DNA from: Prevotella sp.
Lineage (GTDB): Bacteria > Bacteroidota > Bacteroidia > Bacteroidales > Bacteroidaceae
DNA length: 64,000 bases
Direction of reading: 5' to 3'
Assembly: GCA_024695815.1 (NCBI GenBank)
Contig: JAILHK010000004.1
Location: forward strand, 1-64,000
A program made the position numbers and the translations under genes. The notes under the pieces are model-generated. The model saw only the letters and a program-made list of their open reading frames with translations, had not been told where the DNA came from and made no database searches. Every line of letters begins with the position of its first letter. The first letter of the stretch is position 1. Below are positions 25,507-34,314 of the stretch, in pieces.

Positions 25507-26021
25507 TTAATTACGATTTAACGAAGATTAAAGCCATTATATTCGATATTGATGGCGTGCTTTCGGCAGAGACCATCACTTTAGCTCCCGATGGCTTGCC
25601 ACAACGAACGGTTAACATCAAGGATGGTTATGCTATTCAGTTGGCTGTCAAACTGGGACTTCATATCGCCATTATGACCGGTGCTAACGTCGACGCCATT
25701 CGGGTCAGGTATGAAGGACTGGGCGTAAAAGACGTGATGATGGGATGTGCCGTGAAGATCACCACCTACGAGGCCTTCTTGAAAAAGTATCAGCTTACTG
25801 ATGAAGAAGTGATGTTTATGGGAGACGATATACCAGATTTGGAAGTCCTTCGCAGAGTGGGTTGTCCTGTTTGTCCACAAGACGCTTGCTCGGAGGTGCG
25901 CGAAGCCTGTCTCTATGTTAGCGACCGGAAGGGCGGCTACGGATGTGGGCGCGATGTTGTAGAACAAACCTTGCGAGCTCAGGGCAAATGGCTGATGAAC
26001 GAAAAAGCTTTTGGGTGGTAA
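25503..26021 (+). CDS. kdsC: KDO-8-phosphate phosphatase (KdsC-type HAD)
   Basis: A 172-residue HAD phosphatase of the capless KdsC type that removes phosphate from KDO-8-phosphate. It has D15-I-D17-G-V (motif I), [13 protein letters not shown] (motif II), K near 85 and GDDIPDLE (motif III, metal binding), followed by [10 protein letters not shown] and [11 protein letters not shown]. KdsC acts as a tetramer in the cytoplasm. The gene overlaps DUF2520 by 4 bp and is 10 bp before maf; kdsB is about 15 kb away at 9859. Confidence 0.92.
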   Translation: MINYDLTKIKAIIFDIDGVLSAETITLAPDGLPQRTVNIKDGYAIQLAVKLGLHIAIMTGANVDAIRVRYEGLGVKDVMMGCAVKITTYEAFLKKYQLTDEEVMFMGDDIPDLEVLRRVGCPVCPQDACSEVREACLYVSDRKGGYGCGRDVVEQTLRAQGKWLMNEKAFGW

Positions 26022-26031
26022 ACGAAAAACT

Positions 26032-26613
26032 ATGTTTGAGAATTTAGAGAAATATCATATTGTGTTGGCTAGCAATTCGCCTCGCCGACGCGAACTGATA
26101 GGAGGGCTAGGTCTTCCTTTTGAGGTAAGGGTACTGGATGATATTGATGAGTCATATCCCTCCACACTGTCTGTTGGCGAGATTGCTCAATATATATCCA
26201 ATAAGAAAGCCGAAGCTTATCAGTCAGTTATGTTACCCAATGAACTAATCATTACTGCTGATACTGTAGTGATTGCTGGCGATGAAGTGATGGGCAAACC
26301 TCATGATGTCAGCGATGCTTGCCGCATGTTGCATAAGCTGAGCAATTGCTCTCATCAAGTGACAACTGGCGTATGCCTGATGACAAAAGACAAAAAACGC
26401 AACTTCTCGGTAACGACAGATGTAACGTTTAAACAACTCACCGACGACGAGATTAATTATTACGTTGAAAAATATCGTCCCTTTGACAAAGCCGGTGCCT
26501 ACGGAATCCAAGAATGGATAGGGTATATCGGCGTCACAGGATTGAATGGAAGTTACTTCAACGTAATGGGGTTGCCAGTTCAACGTATTTATATGGAATT
26601 AGCATCTTTTTAG
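26032..26613 (+). CDS. maf: Maf-family nucleoside triphosphate pyrophosphatase
   Basis: A 193-residue Maf protein that hydrolyses non-canonical or excess nucleoside triphosphates (dTTP/UTP type in this subgroup). Motifs: LASNSPRRRELI (9-20), ITADTVV-like nucleotide site, KPHDVSDACRML and KPFDKAGAYGIQEW-like (as RPFDKAGAYG). ATG 26032 is used; an earlier in-frame start at 26011 would overlap kdsC by 11 bp and lacks the family N-terminus. It ends the nitroreductase-DUF2520-kdsC-maf run. Confidence 0.93.
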   Translation: MFENLEKYHIVLASNSPRRRELIGGLGLPFEVRVLDDIDESYPSTLSVGEIAQYISNKKAEAYQSVMLPNELIITADTVVIAGDEVMGKPHDVSDACRMLHKLSNCSHQVTTGVCLMTKDKKRNFSVTTDVTFKQLTDDEINYYVEKYRPFDKAGAYGIQEWIGYIGVTGLNGSYFNVMGLPVQRIYMELASF

Positions 26614-26652
26614 TCCTATTTTTCTTAAACAATAAAAAAAATAGTGAAAAGT

Positions 26653-26683
26653 TTTGGTGTTGTAGAAATAATTTGTAACTTTG
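26653..26683 (+). promoter_or_regulatory. Orphan plus-strand promoter after maf
   Basis: TTTG 26653-26656, 19-bp spacer, TAACTTTG 26676-26683. No plus-strand gene follows before the convergent gene ending at 26807. Confidence 0.65.
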
Positions 26684-26689
26684 CAATCG

Positions 26690-26775
26690 ATAACTAGTAA
26701 TTTTAATCTATATTTATCATTTTCCAAAGTTTTTAAAAAAGGGAACCCGTTCGTGAGAATAGGTTCCCTGTTTTG
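26690..26775 (+). ncRNA. Candidate small RNA, about 85 nt
   Basis: Runs from the predicted start after the orphan promoter to the hairpin at 26740-26769. It contains no ATG frame worth calling and would be convergent with the 26807-27613 gene. Unidentified; expression is unproven, and the hairpin may primarily serve the minus-strand gene. Confidence 0.35.
26740..26769. terminator. Hairpin terminator between convergent units
   Basis: AGGGAACC (26740-26747) with GGTTCCCT (26762-26769). Strong T tract on the minus strand (complement of 26731-26740), weaker GTTTTG on the plus strand. Confidence 0.8.
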
Positions 26776-26806
26776 TTGTGGAAATGTGGATTTCTGTCTA
26801 TGAAAA

Positions 26807-27613
26807 CTACTCTTCGCCGAATTCCGACATGTTTTCAGCTTCCTCATCGGGATCGCCGCTTCCCAAATCCATCATGGTAGAGTAGTTCTCTTCAGTGATG
26901 TCGTCATCATTGGGGTCAGTGATCTCAATGTCATCTTCGTCGGGCTTGTTGTAGTTGTCCTCGATTTCTACGTCAGCATCATCGTCTTCGTCGTTCATGC
27001 TTGATGACGCGAACTTCATACGAGGCTTCTCACTTTCAGGTTTAGCTTTGGCAAAGATAGCCTCAACCCATGTGCCTTTTGCTACTTCTAAAACCTCAAA
27101 ACCATCTTCTACCTTCTTCTCGTACATGCCACCCTTTTTGTGCAGACGATCTTTTGGAAGGGTAGTGGTTGAAATATCAAATCCGCTTTCAATAATGTCT
27201 TTGATGCTTTGAGACAACGAATCCCAGCCTCCACCAAAGTTGCGGTCCAGCACTTCGATGAGCTTGGATGCAGAGATATGTCGAATGTTCTCATAGGTCA
27301 AGTCCGTCACACGCATAATAGGGCGTTTCTTGATTGCCCATGTAACCTTGGCATTCTCGTCTAGCTTTACTTGGCCTACTTTATATCCCAGCTTTTCAAA
27401 TTTAGTCTTTACTAAATCAGAATCGCTGTTAATCTCTTCAATCATAAATGCAGAACGAATGATGTCTACAAAATGGCGTGCATTGTCTTTTACCTCAGCG
27501 TCTTTCTCCGCACCTTCCCATAAACGGAAGATGTCGTTTTCTTGTATGTCCCACACACTGCTTTTGGTCAGTGTCTTGAGCGTAAGTGCTTTTTTATTAG
27601 TCTGTTGCTCCAT
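26807..27613 (-). CDS. Unknown protein with acidic disordered tail
   Basis: A 268-residue cytoplasmic protein I do not recognise. The N-terminal two thirds look folded (SVWDIQENDIFRLWEGAE..., VTDLTYENIRHISASKLIEVLDRNFGGGWDSLSQSI, a tryptophan/glycine-rich GGGWDSL), and the last 65 residues are an asp/glu-rich tail with runs such as DEDDDADVEIEDN and DPNDDDI. The N-terminus MEQQTNKKALT is taken as the start (27613); the in-frame upstream ATG 27646 lies in the -7 box. It is divergent from rarA through promoter cassette copy 2. Nucleic-acid or nucleoid-associated roles are common for acidic tails, but this is not evidence. Confidence 0.65.
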   Translation of the reverse strand: MEQQTNKKALTLKTLTKSSVWDIQENDIFRLWEGAEKDAEVKDNARHFVDIIRSAFMIEEINSDSDLVKTKFEKLGYKVGQVKLDENAKVTWAIKKRPIMRVTDLTYENIRHISASKLIEVLDRNFGGGWDSLSQSIKDIIESGFDISTTTLPKDRLHKKGGMYEKKVEDGFEVLEVAKGTWVEAIFAKAKPESEKPRMKFASSSMNDEDDDADVEIEDNYNKPDEDDIEITDPNDDDITEENYSTMMDLGSGDPDEEAENMSEFGEE

Positions 27614-27643
27614 AGAAATTAGTGCATTTGCTTGTTTATGGTG

Positions 27644-27703
27644 CAAAGATACGAAATTATTCTTAATTCATAATTCATAATTCACAATTATTTTCTATCT
27701 TTG
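27644..27703. promoter_or_regulatory. 60-bp bidirectional promoter cassette, copy 2
   Basis: Minus-strand TATCTTTG 27644-27651 (acidic-tail gene) and plus-strand TATCTTTG 27696-27703 (rarA). Same length and layout as 24124-24183, with TTCATAATTCATAATTCAC in the middle. Confidence 0.8.
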
Positions 27704-27713
27704 CATCGAAATT

Positions 27714-29003
27714 ATGGCAGAACCATTAGCAGAAAGACTGAGACCGCGATCGTTGGATGACTATATCGGTCAGCAACACTTGGTAGGTGAGGGGGCTGTT
27801 CTCCGTAGAATGATTGACTCGGGGCGCATCTCTTCTTTCATTTTGTGGGGACCTCCGGGAGTTGGTAAGACCACGTTGGCGCATATTATTGCCAATAAGT
27901 TGGAAACTCCTTTTTACACACTCTCTGCAGTGACAAGTGGTGTGAAGGATGTCAGGGATGTCATTGAAAAGGCACAGAAAGGACGCTTCTTCAATGAGGC
28001 TTCACCTATTTTATTTATAGATGAAATTCATCGCTTCTCAAAGTCTCAGCAGGATTCTTTGTTGGGAGCCGTAGAACGCGGTATCGTGACGCTCATTGGC
28101 GCAACAACAGAGAACCCGTCTTTTGAAGTCATCAGACCGTTGTTGTCGCGTTGTCAGCTCTATGTCCTTCGCTCACTAGAGAAAGACGACCTGTTGAAAC
28201 TGCTAGACCGTGCCATTTCGACAGATCTTATTCTCAAGGAACTCAAGATAAATCTGAAAGAGACCGATGCTCTTTTAAGATTCAGCGGTGGCGATGCACG
28301 TAAGCTGTTGAACATCCTTGAATTGGTGGTAGAGAGCGCAAAGGCTGCTACAGAATCTTCATCGGAGATTGTTGTTACTGATGATTTCGTAGTGTCGTGT
28401 CTCCAGCAAAATCCATTGGCCTATGATAAAGACGGTGAAATGCATTATGATATCATTTCTGCTTTTATTAAAAGTATCCGCGGAAGTGATCCCGATGCAG
28501 CTCTTTATTGGATGGCACGTATGATAGAGGGTGGGGAAGACCCGCAGTTTATTGCACGTCGTCTGGTGATTTCTGCTTCCGAGGATATCGGGTTGGCAAA
28601 TCCTAATGCCTTGTTGTTGGCCAACGCAGCCTTCGACACAGTGATGAAAATAGGATGGCCCGAAGCTCGTATTGCTTTGGCAGAGTGTGCGGTCTATTTG
28701 GCTACCTCGCCCAAGAGCAACTCTGCCTATCTGGGTATAGATCAGGCGCTGGCTTTGGTGCGCGAGACAGGCAATCTTTCAGTACCACTGCCTATTAGAA
28801 ATGCTCCAACGAAATTAATGAAAGAGCTTGGTTATCATGACGGTTACAAATATCCGCATGATTATCCAGGTCACTTCACTGAGCAGCAATATATGCCTGA
28901 TGAGTTGGTTAACCAACGGTTGTGGCACGGGCAGCATAATCCGGCAGAAGAGAAGCTCTATCAGAGAATGGTTAACTATTGGGGAAAACGTTTTGAAGAT
29001 TAA
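27714..29003 (+). CDS. rarA: Replication-associated recombination protein A (RarA/MgsA AAA+ ATPase)
   Basis: RarA is an AAA+ clamp-loader-like ATPase that acts at stalled replication forks. The 429-residue protein has Walker A GPPGVGKT (46-53), Walker B LFIDEIHRF (about 101-109), sensor 1 around GATTENPSFE, and the C-terminal RarA-specific region (HYDIISAFIKSIRGSDPDAALYW, SASEDIGLANP, CAVYLATSPKSN). ATG 27714 lies 10 bp after the -7 box. It precedes the UPF0126 gene by 5 bp, probably one transcript. Normal family length. Confidence 0.96.
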   Translation: MAEPLAERLRPRSLDDYIGQQHLVGEGAVLRRMIDSGRISSFILWGPPGVGKTTLAHIIANKLETPFYTLSAVTSGVKDVRDVIEKAQKGRFFNEASPILFIDEIHRFSKSQQDSLLGAVERGIVTLIGATTENPSFEVIRPLLSRCQLYVLRSLEKDDLLKLLDRAISTDLILKELKINLKETDALLRFSGGDARKLLNILELVVESAKAATESSSEIVVTDDFVVSCLQQNPLAYDKDGEMHYDIISAFIKSIRGSDPDAALYWMARMIEGGEDPQFIARRLVISASEDIGLANPNALLLANAAFDTVMKIGWPEARIALAECAVYLATSPKSNSAYLGIDQALALVRETGNLSVPLPIRNAPTKLMKELGYHDGYKYPHDYPGHFTEQQYMPDELVNQRLWHGQHNPAEEKLYQRMVNYWGKRFED

Positions 29004-29008
29004 TATCG

Positions 29009-29635
29009 ATGAATCAGGATTTCTTGATAAGCGTCATTGAAATGCTTGGCACGTTTGCCTTTGCTATTTCAGGTATTCGTCATGCGGCTGCCAAACATTT
29101 TGATTGGTTTGGCGGTTATGTCTGTGGCATCGCTGTCGCTATTGGTGGCGGTACTATTCGTGATGTCTTGCTTGGAGCCACGCCATTTTGGATGACTACA
29201 CCAATTTATATGATATGCACGGCTATAGCATTGCTGACTGTTGCCTTCATGGGTAAATGGATGGAACCCTTGAAAAATGCTTGGTTCGTATTTGATACCT
29301 TTGGTCTGGCTCTGTTTACTGTAGCAGGAATCCAAAAGAGTCTAGCTTTCGGACAACCTTTCTGGGTTGCTATTATCATGGGATGTATAACTGGTTCCGC
29401 AGGTGGTGTTATTCGTGATGTGCTCCTCAATAACGAGCCTGTTATTTTCCATAAGGAAATCTATGCGATGGCAAGTGTTATGGGAGGCGTCGTTTACTGG
29501 ATAGGAATGGAGGCGGGGATACCAGTAGGAATCACGGCTATTATCAGTTTCGTGATTACTTGTCTGATACGTTTTCTGGCTGTTCGCTATCACATCTCTT
29601 TGCCTATTTTGTCTTCAGAAGAGGCAAAGCATTAG
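29009..29635 (+). CDS. UPF0126 / TRIC-like membrane protein
   Basis: A 208-residue inner-membrane protein of the UPF0126 (YicG) family, which has two tandem three-helix halves. Each half carries a GGxIRDVLL motif (GGGTIRDVLLG at about 50 and GGVIRDVLLN at about 135), the family hallmark. About seven hydrophobic helices are visible. Some members behave as trimeric cation channels (TRIC-like) or glycine exporters in other phyla; the substrate here is unknown. It follows rarA by 5 bp. The end overlaps trpF on the opposite strand by 4 bp. Confidence 0.88.
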   Translation: MNQDFLISVIEMLGTFAFAISGIRHAAAKHFDWFGGYVCGIAVAIGGGTIRDVLLGATPFWMTTPIYMICTAIALLTVAFMGKWMEPLKNAWFVFDTFGLALFTVAGIQKSLAFGQPFWVAIIMGCITGSAGGVIRDVLLNNEPVIFHKEIYAMASVMGGVVYWIGMEAGIPVGITAIISFVITCLIRFLAVRYHISLPILSSEEAKH

Positions 29636-30273
29636 TTTTCCTTGAGTAAAGCATAGGTTTTCTCCATGAAAAGCATAGCTTTACTCATTGAATAGTTATC
29701 CTTTTCTTCGTCTAAAGCATAACTTATGTCGATGCCAATGAATTGAGGATGGCGGATGCTGCGAATGAAATTGATGTCGTTCTCGGAAAACGTGCCGCTT
29801 AAAAGGAAAGGCTTCTTTCCTGTGTATTCCTGTATGAACTTTTCGTTCCTTCTGTTGATGATGAATGCATCCACGCAGTCTTCATATTCGGAGTATGACT
29901 CTGTCGTGGGGTCGAGCGCTTTCCATACTTCTATATTCGTCTTGATATCAGGATTAATGGTGCTTCGAAGGTTCCTGATTATTATTGGCGATTCATGACC
30001 ATTCAGCTGAATGATATCGAGGTCGAAGTTGACCACTCTTGTAATGATGTTTTGTGGCATTTCGTCTTTAAAGACTCCAACTCTCTTTGGTTGATTCTTG
30101 ATGTCGGCTAAAGTTAGACTTCCCCTATCGGGAATGATGCCGGCATAGGTCGGAAGCATCAGCACATTTGCTGGAGACTCTTCGTAAAAATGTAGCCCGA
30201 TGTAATCAGCACCCGATTTACTGGCTTGAAGGATACTCTCAGCATCTTTTACTCCGCACACTTTAATCTTCAT
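29632..30273 (-). CDS. trpF: Phosphoribosylanthranilate isomerase-like protein
   Basis: A 213-residue TIM-barrel protein of the TrpF family, which converts phosphoribosyl-anthranilate to CdRP in tryptophan synthesis. Family marks: KVCGV at the start (catalytic Cys region KICG), GADYIGLHFYEESP, RVGVFKDE, LDIIQLNGHES (LDxIQLHG pattern) and LLSGTFSEND (LAGGL-like phosphate loop). Several positions differ from the norm: the usual 'F.p.SPR' lacks Arg after SP, and LHG is LNG. There is no trp operon beside it. It may be an authentic but divergent isomerase or a repurposed copy. Its 3' end overlaps the membrane-protein gene. Confidence 0.75.
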   Translation of the reverse strand: MKIKVCGVKDAESILQASKSGADYIGLHFYEESPANVLMLPTYAGIIPDRGSLTLADIKNQPKRVGVFKDEMPQNIITRVVNFDLDIIQLNGHESPIIIRNLRSTINPDIKTNIEVWKALDPTTESYSEYEDCVDAFIINRRNEKFIQEYTGKKPFLLSGTFSENDINFIRSIRHPQFIGIDISYALDEEKDNYSMSKAMLFMEKTYALLKEN

Positions 30274-30354
30274 ATCTTCAATGGTCTTTTTACTTTTTTA
30301 AACGAGAATATTCGCAAGATTATTGTATAAAGCAGCAGGCCCTCGAATAAAATA

Positions 30355-30406
30355 TAGCTATAATCGTTGCAATTATAGCTATAATTTCCAAAATAATAGC
30401 TATAAT
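30355..30406. repeat. Array 4: three TAGCTATAAT boxes at exact 21-bp period
   Basis: TAGCTATAAT begins at 30355, 30376 and 30397. The first two copies sit in the palindrome TATAGCTATA. The array ends 100 bp before the -7 box of the glucanase pair. No open frame covers 30274-30557. Looks like a multi-site operator. Confidence 0.75.
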
Positions 30407-30481
30407 TTATTTTCCCGGAACTTGGATCTTAGAACTAAAGTTCTACTTCATCGCTCCAATTTGCGAAAAATTAAAAATTAA

Positions 30482-30513
30482 TTTGGTAGTTTGATGCTTT
30501 TCTTTTATCTTTG
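30482..30513 (+). promoter_or_regulatory. Promoter of the glycoside hydrolase pair
   Basis: TTTG 30482-30485, 20-bp spacer, TATCTTTG 30506-30513; start codon ATG 30558 leaves a leader of about 40 nt. Confidence 0.75.
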
Positions 30514-30557
30514 CAACAGAAAATTAATAAAACTAAAACTAACAATCAAATTATAAT

Positions 30558-33500
30558 ATGAAGAAACTGCTGATTCGAGGGATGATGTTGGCTCTTGGCC
30601 TCATCCTTACTACCAGCCAGACCCTATGGGCGGCCAACAAAAAAACTACAGTTGCACAGGTGACTTCATCTGTGACGTTGACTGATGACGTAGATTATAT
30701 CATTTCATCAGCAACTCCTTTCGGTGATAATGGTGTTGTGGACATTTCCAACACAGAACATGCGGTTCTGATACTGGCTGCGGTAAAGCCATCGGCTGCA
30801 ATCAACTTGCTTTCCAAGCATGTTCAGGTAGCGGGACAACGTGCTGTTTATAACACCAACTGCCAGGTGAAAATCTATAATAGAGGCTGTATCATTATGC
30901 CTTATGGTAGCGCTTTCAAACCATTGACGGTTTACTCAGAGAAGAACTTCGGTGGTGAGTCGTGCAATGACTTTGGACTTGAACACTCGGGCGGCTATAT
31001 GAACACGCTGACAGATGCGAAACTTAACAACCGCATACGCTCTTTCAAACTGAAACGTGGCTATATGGTCACTTTCTCTTTGAAGAGTGGCGGACGCGGC
31101 TATAGCCGTTGCTTCATTGCTGCCGATCAAGACTTGGAGATGGCCGAGATGCCTGCCGTGCTGGATAGAAGCATCTCGTCATATCGCGTCTTTAAGTGGT
31201 GGGATACAAATAAAGTAGGATTGGCTGATGCCTCTGATGCTAAGACTATATGCGATGCTCTGAATGTGACGTCTACTTATGAATGGTGGAGAGGAAAAGA
31301 CGAGAATTTGATGCCTGACGTTGAGTGCGTACCCCATCACTATAAGGAAAACTATCCTGTGGCAAGTGCTTGTGGCAGTTCAACGACTTCTGCGCACATG
31401 AAGACCACTAATGAACCGCGCAATCCAGCTGATGAACCCAAAAACAATCCGGAAAGTTTGGAGTTGATATTGTCAAACTGGGAAAGTCTGATGCGAACAG
31501 GTATGCGTCTGTGTTCTCCTTCGTCATGGGATGGCAGCGACTATGTTGGCAATGCTGGCGGATTCTTGCGCGAATTCTTTGACTCCATTGATGCTCGAGG
31601 TTGGCGTTGTGACATCGTTGACTTGCATTGTTATTGGGCAGAAGGTACTTTTAACTCAATGCAAAACTGGACAAACGCAGTACATCGCCCTATTTGGGTG
31701 TCGGAATGGGTATGGGGCGCCTCTTGGAACAATAATGGTATTTTTGGCGTAGCACAAGATGATTATCGTAATAATCCAACAACAGATCAACTAAACAGAA
31801 ATCGTGATATGGTAAAGAGTATCTGTAACACGATGAATGGCTATGATTTTGTTGAACGTTATTATTACTGGAATGGCGAGGCTAACTGTTCTAAGCTTTA
31901 TTACGATGGGAAATTGACTCCTGCTGGTGAAATATATTCGAAAATGGAATCAGGATTAGGCTATAACGGTAAGTACGACTATGCTCCAAAAGTTGTTAAG
32001 CAGCGTACTCCGTCTGGTTTCACCCTTGAGTTTGATAACAAGACAAAGATTGCTACACTGAAGTGGCACGATTATAATGGTGAGATGAATGGCGGCATCT
32101 ATGTAGAGCGTCGTGTGAATTCATCGGCCAAGTGGGAGACGTTTGCAGAAATTCCCATGGAGGAAAGTGCTGCCGACTATACTTATGAGGATAAAAACTC
32201 AGGCATTGGCTATCAGTATCGTGTGCTTGTGGTTGATGGAAATGGCGACGAGCGCAGAACCAATCAGATCACAGCTGCTGCAAAAGAGGTCCAGGCTGGT
32301 GATGCTATTGAGATTAATGGTGCCACCAAGTATCTGGGCGGTAACGTTTTCAAAAACGGCAACTTCATGATGGGACTCGCCGATTGGACTAGTGGTACGG
32401 GAGAACCTCTTGCGGCTCCTTATTTCCAAGTTGTAGCCAAAGGTGGTTTCGCTGGTTATCCTTATCTGCAGTGTTATGGCGATGGTGACGATGTTAGTGA
32501 AAAGTCTATTCGTAAGGTTATAGATATTAAACCCAATACTGATTATTATTTCGCAGGCGCTGTTTGCAATACTATCAATTTATCGTGCTTCGTATATGGT
32601 TCTAACGATGGAATTATTAAGGATAAGAGTTATCTATTCCTTCAAAATACGTCAAATTCTTGGCTTATGCAGTCTAAAACATTTAAGTCAGAAGCATATT
32701 CAAAGGCCATCATATCATTCCGCATGTTAGGTGCAAAATCCCAGTTTGGTAATTTCTATATGGCCCCCCTGTACGATACACCAGAAGAGGCTGTGGCAGA
32801 TGGTATTACCTGTGTTAAGCAGTCGCTTCAACTCTTTCAAAGCTATAATACGAAATACGCATTCCTCAACGATGATTTAGCTCAGAAGATGAATGCGGTT
32901 ACCACCGATGATGCTCAGGCTCTGACCACTCTTCAATCCTTGTTGGAAAAGGCTTGTGAGGCTTATTCAAATTTGGAAGAATATGCTAGAAACAAGTCTC
33001 TGTGGTCTCATTATGTAGCATTGAACCTGCCTGGTAGTGATGACCTGCAGCAGATGCTCTCACAGTTCGATAGTGCAACATCCATCGATAATATTGTAAG
33101 TTCTTATCCTCAGCTTGCTGAGGCAGTGGAAGCATATTACCCACAGACTTCTTTGACGAATGTTATTGTATCGCCAGATTTTACTACTTCTACAGGATGG
33201 ACCACAAAGTGTGGCACCTATAAACTTGGCGATCAGCGTATCAATAAAAAGAACGATGTGACATTCTGGAACGCTTGGTGGTCAGACATCGATGCATCAG
33301 AGGGTACGGCTAAAAGTATGGCAATCAAACAGACTGTTGAAGGATTGGACCATGGCTTTTACGCATTGGAATGTAAGGCCTCAACAGAGCATTTCTGCTT
33401 GAGTGATCAGCACGCCTATCTGACTGACGGCACTACAACGGTAACGAGCCCCGTCCTGACAGCCGATTATTTCGATCTGCCTTCTGTCAGTGATGAAGAC

Positions 33501-34310
33501 CGCTGGCAAACATTGTTGACAGATCCATTGTATATTCCTGATGATTCTGTGCTGACTGTCGGTTTCATCGGAACCAAAGAGGGTGCCGTCAATGGTGCTT
33601 GGCGTAGAGTGGGAGACACCAACGATGTTTCTGATAACCGTGAGGGATGGTGGTGCGCCACTGACTTCGTCTTGAAGTTCCATCCTCTCTATCGCACCAC
33701 TGTAGAGCCCAACCAGTGGAACGTCACTTGTCTGCCTTATGCCGTGAAAGCCTATGATGGTGTGAAGTTCTACATGATAGGTGGTGTAACGGCCGATCTT
33801 AAGAACCTCTGTCTATATGAGATAACAGATGTTCCCGCAGGTCTTCCCTTTATTTTCAAGTCAGAGAAGGCTGATGTTTCTTTGTATGAATATGGTGCGA
33901 AGGCGAAAGAGCCGGTACTCGGACAAGGAAACCTTTGGGGCTATTTCCGTACTACAGCGCGCGTACCCAAGCAGCATTATTATTTGGATAATGGCATTTG
34001 GAAAAAGGTAGATCCCAATAACCGTCCTCGTATGACCAGTTATACTGCCGTTATCTTGCCTTTCGATGATTCTTTGTCAAGCTATATTCCTAAGAAAGAC
34101 AATTGGGAAGGCGAGACCATGCCTATCGAAGGATTGACGGAAGCCGAGTATGCACTTGCTATCAGCAATGCTACACTTTCTTCGCCCCAGATGGAAGATG
34201 GATTATATACCATTGACGGGCGAAAGGTCAGTGCATCTAATATCGCTCGTGGCATTTATCTGAAAGTCGAGAATGGTCGTGTATATAAGATAATAAAGAA
34301 TAGCAAATAA
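30558..34310 (+). CDS. Secreted GH128/Asl1-like beta-glucanase with accessory domains
   Basis: A 1250-residue secreted enzyme. Signal peptide to about AANKK (residue 27-30). A TIM-barrel region (about 200-480) has the Asl1/GH128 pattern: N285-E286-P287 (acid/base) followed by LELILSNWESLMRTGMRLCSPS, VDLHCYWAEGTF, and W380-V-S-E383-W (nucleophile). After an FN3-like unit (TFEFDNKTKIATLKWHD... to about 575), carbohydrate-binding-like beta domains fill the middle, and the C-terminus GLYTIDGRKV...RGIYL...GRVYKIIKN is a Prevotella-type sorting-like tail. GH128 members cut beta-1,3-glucan, as in fungal, cereal or algal walls; the precise substrate is inferred. It is 4 bp before the second hydrolase gene. 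Confidence 0.8.
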   Translation: MKKLLIRGMMLALGLILTTSQTLWAANKKTTVAQVTSSVTLTDDVDYIISSATPFGDNGVVDISNTEHAVLILAAVKPSAAINLLSKHVQVAGQRAVYNTNCQVKIYNRGCIIMPYGSAFKPLTVYSEKNFGGESCNDFGLEHSGGYMNTLTDAKLNNRIRSFKLKRGYMVTFSLKSGGRGYSRCFIAADQDLEMAEMPAVLDRSISSYRVFKWWDTNKVGLADASDAKTICDALNVTSTYEWWRGKDENLMPDVECVPHHYKENYPVASACGSSTTSAHMKTTNEPRNPADEPKNNPESLELILSNWESLMRTGMRLCSPSSWDGSDYVGNAGGFLREFFDSIDARGWRCDIVDLHCYWAEGTFNSMQNWTNAVHRPIWVSEWVWGASWNNNGIFGVAQDDYRNNPTTDQLNRNRDMVKSICNTMNGYDFVERYYYWNGEANCSKLYYDGKLTPAGEIYSKMESGLGYNGKYDYAPKVVKQRTPSGFTLEFDNKTKIATLKWHDYNGEMNGGIYVERRVNSSAKWETFAEIPMEESAADYTYEDKNSGIGYQYRVLVVDGNGDERRTNQITAAAKEVQAGDAIEINGATKYLGGNVFKNGNFMMGLADWTSGTGEPLAAPYFQVVAKGGFAGYPYLQCYGDGDDVSEKSIRKVIDIKPNTDYYFAGAVCNTINLSCFVYGSNDGIIKDKSYLFLQNTSNSWLMQSKTFKSEAYSKAIISFRMLGAKSQFGNFYMAPLYDTPEEAVADGITCVKQSLQLFQSYNTKYAFLNDDLAQKMNAVTTDDAQALTTLQSLLEKACEAYSNLEEYARNKSLWSHYVALNLPGSDDLQQMLSQFDSATSIDNIVSSYPQLAEAVEAYYPQTSLTNVIVSPDFTTSTGWTTKCGTYKLGDQRINKKNDVTFWNAWWSDIDASEGTAKSMAIKQTVEGLDHGFYALECKASTEHFCLSDQHAYLTDGTTTVTSPVLTADYFDLPSVSDEDRWQTLLTDPLYIPDDSVLTVGFIGTKEGAVNGAWRRVGDTNDVSDNREGWWCATDFVLKFHPLYRTTVEPNQWNVTCLPYAVKAYDGVKFYMIGGVTADLKNLCLYEITDVPAGLPFIFKSEKADVSLYEYGAKAKEPVLGQGNLWGYFRTTARVPKQHYYLDNGIWKKVDPNNRPRMTSYTAVILPFDDSLSSYIPKKDNWEGETMPIEGLTEAEYALAISNATLSSPQMEDGLYTIDGRKVSASNIARGIYLKVENGRVYKIIKNSK

Positions 34311-34314
34311 ACTG

